NCBI GenBank assembly: GCA_013361075.1 | Contig: JABWAJ010000328.1 | Location: 1 to 6,517 of the forward strand | From: Saprospiraceae bacterium | GTDB lineage: Bacteria; Bacteroidota; Bacteroidia; Chitinophagales; Saprospiraceae | Direction of reading: 5' to 3' | DNA length: 6,517 nucleotides | Shown: piece after piece, positions 1-6,003 of the stretch | Position numbering within the stretch: the first letter of the stretch is position 1 | Layout of the letters: each line of letters starts with the position of its first letter | Notes under the pieces: model-generated | What the model saw: the letters and a program-made list of their open reading frames with translations, nothing else | What the model was told of the DNA's origin: nothing | Databases searched by the model: none | Program-made: the position numbers and the translations under genes

Positions 1-2
1 GG

Positions 3-638
3 TGCTCCGCGGTGGCGACGGCCAACACCGATGCCCAGGGCCGCTTCCGCTTCGATCGCGACGGCGCGGGCAACCCGCTCGAGGCCCGCGAGTACCGGTT
101 GGCGGTGACCGGCGACCAGTACGACAGCCACGAGACCGCTCGGCTCGCCGTCGCGGAGGGACAGCACAAGGACGTGGGCGACGTGCTGCTGCGGTCGCAC
201 CCGCTGCGGTTCACCGAGGTCCGCGCCTGCGGCAACCTGCCGCTCGAGGGCGGGGACTGCGCCTACAGCGTGCGCGTGACCAACGGCCTCTCGACGACGC
301 TCGAGGGCGGGATCTGGAGCCTCGTCGGCACGCAGTCCGACCCGTGGGGCGGGCGGCGGCCGCTGTTCCAGACCGGCAACCCGGTGTCGGTCCGCCTCAC
401 GCCCGGCAGCAGCCAGGTCGTCCAGTTCCAGTTCCACGTGCCGGCCTCGGCGCCGAACGGCCAGACGATCTGCACCGAGGCCGTCGGCGGCCGCGCGCCC
501 CAGCCGTACTTCGACGTGATCGGGCGCACCGACCTCTTCTGCATCACCAAGGGGGCGCAAGGGTTCAGCGTGCTGAGCGACAAGGCGGCCAACGCGGTGC
601 TGCACCCCCGGACCGACGCCGCCCGGCCGTCGGAGTGA
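3..638 (+). CDS. C-terminal part of a secreted beta-sandwich protein (5' partial), high-GC DNA
   Basis: The frame is open to the left edge, so the gene begins outside the window; 211 residues and a TGA stop are visible. Nearly every codon ends in G or C, which identifies this as the coding frame among the overlapping open frames. Residues 1-60 resemble the end of a carboxypeptidase-regulatory-like or Ig-like fold (TDAQGRFRF, then YRLAVTGDQYDSHE, ending GDVLLR). The following ~130 residues alternate short hydrophobic strands with turns and carry four spaced cysteines (RACGN, GGDCAY, QTICTE, DLFCIT), which suggests two disulfides in an exported protein. No enzyme motif, membrane segment or cell-wall anchor is visible. 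Base composition is unlike everything to the right of 650, so this gene probably comes from a different organism or replicon. A GTG at position 12 could be called as a start, but it lies inside the domain and is not credible. The domain assignment is an inference. Confidence 0.7.
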   Translation, partial: CSAVATANTDAQGRFRFDRDGAGNPLEAREYRLAVTGDQYDSHETARLAVAEGQHKDVGDVLLRSHPLRFTEVRACGNLPLEGGDCAYSVRVTNGLSTTLEGGIWSLVGTQSDPWGGRRPLFQTGNPVSVRLTPGSSQVVQFQFHVPASAPNGQTICTEAVGGRAPQPYFDVIGRTDLFCITKGAQGFSVLSDKAANAVLHPRTDAARPSE

Positions 639-655
639 CGGCGGCGCCGGGAATA
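639..655. other. Composition and reading-frame junction (probable chimeric join)
   Basis: Left of this point the DNA is strongly GC-rich and codes on the plus strand; right of it the DNA has moderate GC and codes on the minus strand. The minus-strand surface-protein gene reads ...VVGYDY and then changes to an Arg-rich stretch (SRRRRHSDG). Earlier repeats in the same protein continue DYGDL at this point. The break therefore falls just after the Tyr codon at 653-655, 12-14 bases beyond the TGA of the plus-strand gene. No insertion-sequence end, tRNA or long repeat is visible here. An assembly chimera is the simplest reading; a real recombination event cannot be excluded from sequence alone. Confidence 0.8.
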
Positions 656-3600
656 ATCGTATCCAACTACCTGAATGACATAATCTTCTACTTCGCCACT
701 TTGGGAAGTACCAGAAGGAGACATAGGCTCATTTGCATCGCTCAGTCGGATGCGCAACCCTAAGTTATCGCCAACTACTGCAGTAGCGGGTATCGTAATG
801 GTTACGTTAGTCGAAGTTGCGTTATTCGGAATATTGGGAGAAGTGAACATCTCGCCAACATCGTTAAAATCACCGTCTTTATTGAAATCAATGTAGATGG
901 TCAATTTAGCATTTGCATTGGTCATGTTCATCACGGGGATATTGGAAAGCGTAATGGTCTGACCAACAATGAACAGAGGCAGTGTTGCGTAGTTCAATCC
1001 ATCTTCATCGTCGGTACCTGCATCATCGCCGCCACTCAATTGACCAGCAGTCAGTGAAGATTGGCCATCAGCTTCTACGTCAACGGTTGCTCCAATTTTC
1101 AGGAGGACATTGTTGTTTGCATCCGTTACAATTTTATGTCGCGCGCCGTTGTCTGCAAGCAGCGTCTCATGGTTTGCCGGTGTTCCTGTAGCCGTGCCGG
1201 GTGCGCTGTCGTTGAGGTCGCCATAGTCAAAGCCCATAACCGACACCATACAGTCTTCTACCTCGCCATTGCTGGCGGCGCCGATCGGCAGATTCACTTC
1301 ATTCTCTACTGTACCAATGCGGAAGCGCGCGCCAAGATCCATGTTCAGCACGGCATTCAAAGGCACGGTGAAGGTCAGGGTAACCGGGCCGCTGATGCTG
1401 GTGGTCGCAGATTGAATTTCGCCGGTGCCGTTGAAGTTGCCGTCTTTATTCCAGTCAATGAACCCATAAATGTACGCCGTTGTATTGGTCACAACGTTTA
1501 CAGTGAACACAGCAGGGCGGCCTGCTTCAATCATAGCAGGCTTAACCACGCCATCTTCATCGTCACCGGGATCGTTATCGCCATTTTCACCGTCGTCGCC
1601 GTTGCCGGTTCCGCCTGCATTGGGATCCGGATTGCCATTCAAATCGTAATCCACTGTAGTACCCATGTAAACAGGGGTGCCTAAAAGGTGAGAAGGCCCG
1701 CCATTCGCTACGGTTGTCGGGTACAACGGACTTGGCAGGTCGCCATAATCAACAGGGATAAACCCAAAATCAAAGGAGTGGTCGTTTTCACCAAAGTCCT
1801 TGGTAGTAGCTGTTATTTCTGCCAAACCACTTACCAAGCTGGCATCATTGTCGCTCAAATCAGCCAAACCAACACCACCTGTAGCATTGGTCAGGGTGAG
1901 TAAAGTTCGCTGCAACGGAGAGTTATCGACCCCTCCGTTATTGTACATACTGGCAGGGATGCGGATGGTATACGTGGTATTGGCATCCAGTCCGCCACCG
2001 CCTCCAGGGTTCACATTGCTATCGTTGAAATAGTAGTTTCCGGTTGAGTTTGTTGTCGTTTGCCCAATCTGGTTTCCAGCCAAAAAAAGCTGGACGGTCA
2101 CGCCGGCAATGCCGCGCTCATCGCCATCCTGAATGCCATCGGCATCTTTATCGGCCCAAACTAAGTTACCAATTTCCAATGGTGCAACAGCGCCGCTCAA
2201 TTCCACGTCGCCCAAGCCGTTGGCTTTACTGGGCGTTGCTTCGTTGGTATTACCCGGGCCAAGCGTAAACCGGTCATCAAATACTTCATAGGCAGATCCT
2301 GCTACCAGAGCTCCTGTTTCATTGTCTAACCGAATTGTCCCTCCTGAACGAATGGCAATTGGGTCAAGAAAAACGGCCAAGGCATCCCCACCGCCGGGCA
2401 ATACCGCCAGCGGGCCCTGAACAGATTCAGGGTGGTGAACGTTGTCCGCATAATAATCTGTTGTACCTGGCCTGGTTACAATGGTGTAGGTGCAGCCATT
2501 TGCATTCTGAGATACATTTGCGCGCAGCAATTCCCCCGCAGAGGAATATTCATAGTCTACCAAATTACCATTATAGTTGTTGTTGTTAATGGCGTACTGG
2601 TGTCCTTTCCGGTCTAAAATACCCACGAGCATACTGCCCTGATCGTCAAATTCAATGTCGGCGACAATGGGTTCAGCAACTTCTCTTTCCTCGCCGGAGA
2701 AATAACGGCTCGGGTTGCCTGCGCTGTAGCCCCACGGAATCCAGGAGCGTTCGCGCCCATAGTCAAAATCAAAGTTCAGTCTTTCTGTAAACGTCTGCAA
2801 AATTGGGTCGAACTCGAAGACGTATCCTCGTAAAGCTGTGCCAACCTGACTGTTTCCAGACCCCGTTACCGGGCTGACTACGTTACCCGCAGCGTTCTGG
2901 CCTGACAATACAAGTCCGACATAAAGTTTACCCCGGTAAAATTTCAAAGCCCAGGGACGGTGCTCGCCCTGCTCTGTAGTCGTGCCGGGGTTTGGCGTAG
3001 GCCAGCTCCGAACGCGCGAAGCCACATTCCCTAAAGTGGGCGCCTGAGGGTTTTGAGAGTCCATGAGGTCTATTTCGTAAATGCGTCGGTCATACAGGTT
3101 AACCACATACAAATAACGGCCATCGTCCGAGATGTCAATGTCTCCAATGGACAATTTGCCGATTTGATCTCCGGCAGCGTAGTCGGTGCTGGGCGTGTTG
3201 CGGTTCATACCAAGTCCACGCTCTAAAGAAGTACCGATGTAGTCGCTAACCGGGCTGGTATTGTTTCCCGGGTTAGTCGGATAAGAACCTCCGGAATTCT
3301 GTGTTGGAATTCCGATGGCATCCAGGTTGATAAAATCAGTTGTTTTATCCGCACTCGGGCTATAAGGGTCTATCAGATAAATACCGCCGGAACCCAATGG
3401 CCCCAGAGCACAGTGCCTGCGCAATACAGCAGAAGTGAAAACTTTTTGAGCCTGGCGGGAAAACGCCACGCCATAGAGCGAGCCTACTTCAGCAATAGTT
3501 GCTAAAACAGTAGGGTTTGGTGCGGACGGAGTCACCGGGTTGTTGTTTATGTCATTGGCAGCACTGTGACTAACCGGGATCCCGGAGTCTAAAAATTTGA

Positions 3601-4207
3601 ATCCGATGAATGAAGGAGCAGCACCTGCATTGCCACCTAAATTCGGGTCGCCAAAAGAATAACAAGGCAAATACACATCCGGGTTGGCCGTTTCCACCCA
3701 CTGCCCGGGGTAGTTCATGGCAAAGTTGATGCCGCTCTGCGGTCCAACAATGAACTGGACGCTGGAGCCGTAAACATTGCCGGATACGCCCGGAAAATCA
3801 ACCGTTTCTGCCACCGAACACTGAAAAGAAGAAGGTATTTGAAATTCAATCCTCAACTTTTCTCCAGGGTTGGCTGCTCGGCCGCTGGTGACGAAAGTTC
3901 CAAAATTGTAACTTCCGTTTGCACCCGTAACGGTTTCGCCAATCAGTTGATCTTTGGCCGGTGGTGCTGCGTTCGCATACAGGCGAACAACGATACCTTG
4001 AACACCCGGCTCAGCTCCGGTCTGGACTCCGCCTCCGTCAAAATCGCGGAAAGCTTTTCCCGACTGCGCTTCAAGTGCAGATGAAAAAAACAGGCAAAGC
4101 CCGAAGACAAGACTCCAGACTATTTTGTTTGTGGACAGGCGCCATCGCCCGGGCATAAACGGCTTATCCCCGGTTGGCGAGGCCAGCAGGGGAGGTTTAT
4201 GCAGCAT
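653..4207 (-). CDS. Large secreted SdrD_B/GEVED-domain surface protein, 3' end lost at junction
   Basis: About 1,185 residues remain. The start chosen is the ATG at 4205-4207, because AAGGAG lies 7 bases upstream; the frame also allows ATG at 4261 (18 residues longer) and at 4156. Residues ~18-47 look like a signal peptide: RWRLSTNK, a hydrophobic run from I29, and a likely cleavage ALEA/Q. There is no lipobox. Order of regions: SdrD_B/Cna-B-like domain (from G50, RDFDGGG...EPGVQGI); a ~500-residue beta-propeller-like region (for example ISDDGRYLY at 359); a second SdrD_B domain (from I679) with a calcium-site-like DKDADGIQDGDE at 686-697; then two repeats, each opening DYGDL (819 and 993), with a very acidic Asp/Asn-rich linker, a D[WF]NKDG[ND]FN loop, and GEVED at 981 and 1171. 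A third repeat is cut after YDY. The family is typically a cell-surface or secreted adhesin-like protein in Bacteroidota, often exported by type IX secretion; the sorting domain expected at the C-terminus is missing here. Ligand and role are unknown. Confidence 0.88.
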
Positions 4208-4214
4208 GTAGTTT

Positions 4215-4220
4215 CTCCTT
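4215..4220 (-). promoter_or_regulatory. Shine-Dalgarno motif AAGGAG that decides the start of the surface-protein gene
   Basis: Read on the minus strand, AAGGAG is followed by 7 bases and then ATG at 4207. Strong Shine-Dalgarno motifs are uncommon in Bacteroidota, so this one is a useful clue. It favours the ATG at 4207 over the ATG pair at 4261-4256. The ATG at 4156 would leave a compact 31-residue signal peptide but has no comparable motif in front of it. Confidence 0.6.
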
Positions 4221-4290
4221 TTGCTTCCTAAGGAGTAACGGTGCAGTAAATTTTGCATCATGATTCGTTATTAGTATTAATAATATGCGG

Positions 4291-4318
4291 GCCGGATACA
4301 AAAGGATAATCTTCCGGC
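4291..4318. repeat. Inverted repeat GCCGGA-16-TCCGGC upstream of the surface-protein gene
   Basis: A perfect 6-base inverted repeat encloses 16 AT-rich bases and lies about 85 bases upstream of the chosen start. It could be an operator-like site or a weak RNA hairpin in the leader. It has no T-tract on either side, so it is not an intrinsic terminator. I could not identify a Bacteroidota-type -33/-7 promoter (TTTG / TAnnTTTG) with confidence nearby. Confidence 0.3.
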
Positions 4319-4433
4319 AATTCAATGCTTTGCTACATGCCGTCCATGGGAATTCCGGTTAAAGGTGCTTGTCCTTTAAAGCAGATGGCATATCTTTCTG
4401 ATCAACAGGGATTTAAAATAGGATTGGGTTTTG

Positions 4434-4501
4434 AAAAAACAAAAAAGGTACACTTACCGAAGCGCGTGCTTCAGGCATTAGGCTTCAAGTTTGTGTACCT
4501 T
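4434..4501 (-). terminator. Probable intrinsic terminator upstream of the surface-protein gene
   Basis: On the minus strand, AAGGTACAC (4501-4493) pairs perfectly with GTGTACCTT (4453-4445). It is followed by a T-rich run, TTTT-G-TTTTTT (4444-4434), which continues the two T's at the end of the stem. The 39-base loop holds its own small hairpin, GAAGC/GCTTC (4472-4468 with 4463-4459). The long loop is unusual for an intrinsic terminator, so confidence is moderate. It would end transcripts coming from the 139-residue gene and so isolate the surface-protein gene as its own unit. Confidence 0.55.
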
Positions 4502-4836
4502 CGAAACCCGTATAAAAAACTTGATTAATATATTTTGTCAGCCCACTGCACATTGTTTGGCAGCAAGTCTGTTTGGTAGTTTTTTGGGCATAAATGGTTT
4601 TATCGGGGCGCTTAGAGGTTGTTCTTTTCACAATTCAAAAGTAGCGGCTTTTACAATCGGGTCAATAATCGAAAAAACGCAAAATGTTACCTTTGCTCGT
4701 GCTGGTTTTTTCATTTGGGTTTGGGATTAAGTAATTAAAATTCAAATACTTAAATTATTTCAAAAAGCGTGGTTTTGTTACGGGAAACAGTCTTTGTTTT
4801 TTTGAAAATTGGGGTAAAAAACCAGTGATTTACACG

Positions 4837-5256
4837 CTATAATAATCGAATTCGAATCAGCCAGTTATTTTCTTCTTCAATAACCGGATAAACTCCGGGT
4901 TGCCCCGAATGAGCAATCAACCCCAATTGACGAACCAGGCGCAAAGGCACATGAAACGGTTCCTCAACCAAAAATTCCTGCCCGCTAAAATGACCATCGA
5001 CAATATGCTGCTGAAGGCAGGATTTTTCAAACCTGAACTGCAGCCATTGCGGATCAGTACTGGAAACCCAGGCAACGGTACAGGGACAGGAAATGATCCG
5101 GGTTCGTGCACTGGAAATGGACACCATACAAATGCCCGCGCCAGCGCAATGTTTACTTGGTGTGCCGAATACAACCTCTGCTTTTATTTCCCGGTTCAAT
5201 CCCTCTTTCCATAAATCGGCTATCTTGAATGCAGGGCCGGATTCGTGTTTGACCAT
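4837..5256 (-). CDS. Conserved-looking hypothetical protein, CxGxGxC motif
   Basis: 139 residues, ATG start, TAG stop. The N-terminal ~24 residues are variable-looking. The core then begins AEVVFGTPSKHC and runs through C37-A-G-A-G-I-C43. Further cysteines are C57 and C59 (CPC) and C80 (KSC). The C-terminal half (QHIVDGHFSGQEFLVEEP, then a proline-bounded turn and GVYPVIEEENNWLIRI) looks like a beta-rich domain. There is no signal peptide or membrane segment, so it is probably cytoplasmic. From memory, small Bacteroidota proteins share the FGTPS..C.G.GIC start and the late G.YPV segment, but I know of no assigned function. The cysteine pattern could bind a metal or cluster; that is a guess. 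It starts 25 bases after the stop of the upstream 29-codon ORF and is probably co-transcribed with it. Overlapping ORFs on both strands here look like shadows. Confidence 0.75.
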   Translation of the reverse strand: MVKHESGPAFKIADLWKEGLNREIKAEVVFGTPSKHCAGAGICMVSISSARTRIISCPCTVAWVSSTDPQWLQFRFEKSCLQQHIVDGHFSGQEFLVEEPFHVPLRLVRQLGLIAHSGQPGVYPVIEEENNWLIRIRLL

Positions 5257-5281
5257 ATAATTGTTTGTAACAAGGAATAAA

Positions 5282-5371
5282 TTAAATCATTGTGGTGTCA
5301 ACGATGATGCGCTTACGGCCAGAAGCCAATTGCGTCGAAGATTTCTTTTGTTGTGGGCAGATGTTTTTCAT
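5282..5371 (-). CDS. 29-residue small ORF A, IIVDTT peptide family
   Basis: ATG at 5371-5369, TAA at 5284-5282, 29 codons. The peptide begins MKNIC, has a basic, polar middle (QQKKSS, then GRKR at 18-21) and ends IIVDTTMI, with IIVDTT at residues 22-27. There is one cysteine (C5), no signal peptide and no membrane-spanning segment. ORF B at 5908-5819 has the same length, the same MKxI start and the same motif at the same residues. The shared codons for D, T and T differ only at third positions (GAC/GAT, ACC/ACG, ACA/ACT), which argues for selection on the peptide. The 139-residue gene follows 25 bases downstream. No Shine-Dalgarno motif is visible; the start codon lies in an inverted repeat. 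Function is unknown: a peptide product, a modified-peptide precursor or a regulatory leader are all possible. Confidence 0.55.
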   Translation of the reverse strand: MKNICPQQKKSSTQLASGRKRIIVDTTMI

Positions 5372-5400
5372 GGCAAATTATTTTGATTTGTTATTGCCAT
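5370..5400 (-). promoter_or_regulatory. Inverted repeat covering the start codon of ORF A
   Basis: ATGGCAA (5400-5394 on the minus strand) pairs perfectly with TTGCCAT (5376-5370) across a 17-base AT-rich loop. In RNA the 3' arm includes the first two bases of the ORF A start codon (5371-5370), so the hairpin could limit translation initiation. As DNA it could equally be an operator. A 7-base stem of mixed composition is only moderately stable, so the role is an inference. Confidence 0.35.
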
Positions 5401-5718
5401 TCAAAGATCGCCTGGCATGCCTGCAGAAGCCTTATCAGTAACCCGCGTCTCGTTACCTTATGATCAAATAATTCCGCACATCAATTATGTTATTAAATAT
5501 TGATAATCAATTATTTAAATACTTTTTTATTTTACCTTTTTGTTACCGGAAGGGGCTCTGAATTCAGAAAAAAAACATACAGAAAATAGATAATACAAAT
5601 AAAATTACAACGACTAATATAATTAAAATAAATTACATATATAAAATAATTTAAATTCAATTCAGCGATATCCGATGCTGTATACCCCGGAAGATTGGGA
5701 TTGGTGCTAATGCTCACC
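5401..5718. other. AT-rich intergenic region upstream of ORF A
   Basis: Bases from about 5470 to 5660 are extremely AT-rich, with many short A and T runs. I see no gene; a 62-codon minus-strand open frame across 5532-5720 starts in the T-tract of the terminator and reads as low-complexity I/Y/F/N-rich sequence. The region probably holds the promoter for ORF A and the 139-residue gene, but no clear -33/-7 pair could be placed. A GGCATGCC palindrome lies at 5414-5421, and the same eight bases recur at 5774-5781 downstream of ORF B. Confidence 0.5.
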
Positions 5719-5752
5719 AAAAAAAACGGGAGGCAGAAAGTACTGCCTCCCG
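5719..5752 (-). terminator. Strong intrinsic terminator after ORF B
   Basis: On the minus strand a perfect 10-base stem, CGGGAGGCAG / CTGCCTCCCG, with a 6-base loop (TACTTT) is followed at once by eight T's (5726-5719). The T-tract exists only on the minus strand, which fixes the direction. It lies 66 bases beyond the ORF B stop, so it closes a transcript whose last gene is that 29-codon ORF. Confidence 0.92.
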
Positions 5753-5777
5753 AAAAGGGTAGATGATTGATCCGGCA

Positions 5778-5813
5778 TGCCGCCGGTTAAGGGGAGTAAA
5801 ACTGCTGGCGGCA
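5778..5813 (-). ncRNA. 3'-UTR hairpin between ORF B and its terminator
   Basis: Read on the minus strand, TGCCGCC (5813-5807) pairs with GGCGGCA (5784-5778), giving a 7-base GC-rich stem with a 22-base loop. It starts 5 bases after the ORF B stop codon. CGGCATGCCG (5773-5782) is a competing self-complementary segment. Together with the terminator it makes the 3' part of this short transcript highly structured, as in some stable or dual-function RNAs. There is no match to a known RNA family that I can recognise. Confidence 0.35.
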
Positions 5814-5818
5814 CAACC

Positions 5819-5908
5819 TCAGGCGGTAGTCGTATCAACGATGATAGCGGCCACTGAGTTTTGATCAATCTTGCTGCGAAGGGTGCAGAAAGCGTAAATC
5901 TGTTTCAT
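5819..5908 (-). CDS. 29-residue small ORF B, IIVDTT peptide family
   Basis: ATG at 5908-5906, TGA at 5821-5819, 29 codons. The peptide begins MKQIYAFC, passes through a mixed polar segment (LRSKIDQNS) and ends AAIIVDTTTA, with IIVDTT at residues 22-27. There is one cysteine (C8), no membrane segment and no classical signal peptide. Its length, MKxI start and motif position match ORF A exactly while the middle has diverged, as expected of paralogues under selection at their ends. It is followed by a 3' hairpin and a strong intrinsic terminator. It begins 95 bases after the stop of the upstream helical-protein gene, so it may be the last gene of that operon or have its own promoter in the gap; no promoter could be assigned. 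The leader is A-rich with no Shine-Dalgarno motif. Function is unknown. Confidence 0.6.
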   Translation of the reverse strand: MKQIYAFCTLRSKIDQNSVAAIIVDTTTA

Positions 5909-6003
5909 GATGCAAAACTTTAATTTCCCATTACTGGATAAAATGACAGGGGGGTGTAGTGTGTCAGCTAAAACGGTTCAGGAGCATCATGAATCCCGTC
6001 ACC

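Larger units (their letters stand above)
4262..4836. other. Intergenic spacer between the surface-protein gene and the 139-residue gene
   Basis: About 570 bases without a convincing gene. It contains the inverted repeat at 4291-4318 and the probable minus-strand terminator at 4434-4501. Six-base inverted arms (4766-4771 and 4833-4838) read on the minus strand as AGCGTG...CACGCT followed by TTTTTG, directly after the stop of the 139-residue gene, but the loop of about 60 bases makes them weak. Two plus-strand ORFs of 67 and 79 codons have no recognisable protein character. A 28-codon minus-strand ORF at 4714-4628 starts ATGAAAAAA but lacks the motif shared by the two small ORFs farther right. 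Confidence 0.6.

Noticed and set aside
2..763. 253-codon plus-strand frame overlapping the GC-rich gene
   Set aside because: Arg/Pro/Gly-rich translation typical of an out-of-frame reading in high-GC DNA; it also runs across the composition junction.
1061..1684. 207-codon plus-strand ORF and several shorter plus-strand ORFs inside 982-2617 and 3839-4158
   Set aside because: They lie antisense to the SdrD_B/GEVED gene, have no domain character, and overlap each other in different frames.
4066..4156. Lipoprotein signal in the surface protein (Cys in LVFGLCLFF)
   Set aside because: The residue before Cys is Leu, and hydrophobic residues continue after it; an ALEA/Q signal-peptidase I site fits better.
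4628..4714. 28-codon minus-strand ORF starting ATGAAAAAA with SIIDP in the middle, considered as a third member of the small-peptide family
   Set aside because: It lacks IIVDTT, the motif position and length do not match, and the start could arise by chance in A-rich DNA. Left as unproven.
4325..4730. Plus-strand ORFs of 67 and 79 codons in the spacer
   Set aside because: No recognisable protein features; the first covers the minus-strand terminator and they overlap each other in different frames.
4900..5214. Plus-strand 104-codon ORF and minus-strand 85-codon ORF (5174-4917) over the 139-residue gene
   Set aside because: The 139-residue frame has the coherent, conserved-looking sequence; the others are its shadows.
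5532..5720. 62-codon minus-strand ORF
   Set aside because: Starts in the terminator T-tract and consists of low-complexity AT-rich codons.
5819..5908. ORF B as an Ile/Val/Thr attenuation leader peptide (IIVDTT followed by a terminator)
   Set aside because: The Ile/Val/Thr run is short, no amino-acid biosynthesis gene follows, and the hairpin is a plain terminator without a visible competing antiterminator. ORF A carries the same motif with no terminator behind it.
4251..5917. 13-base sequence TTTTGCATCATGA at 4251-4263 (plus) and 5917-5905 (minus)
   Set aside because: A repeated 13-mer in either orientation is expected about once by chance in a window this size.
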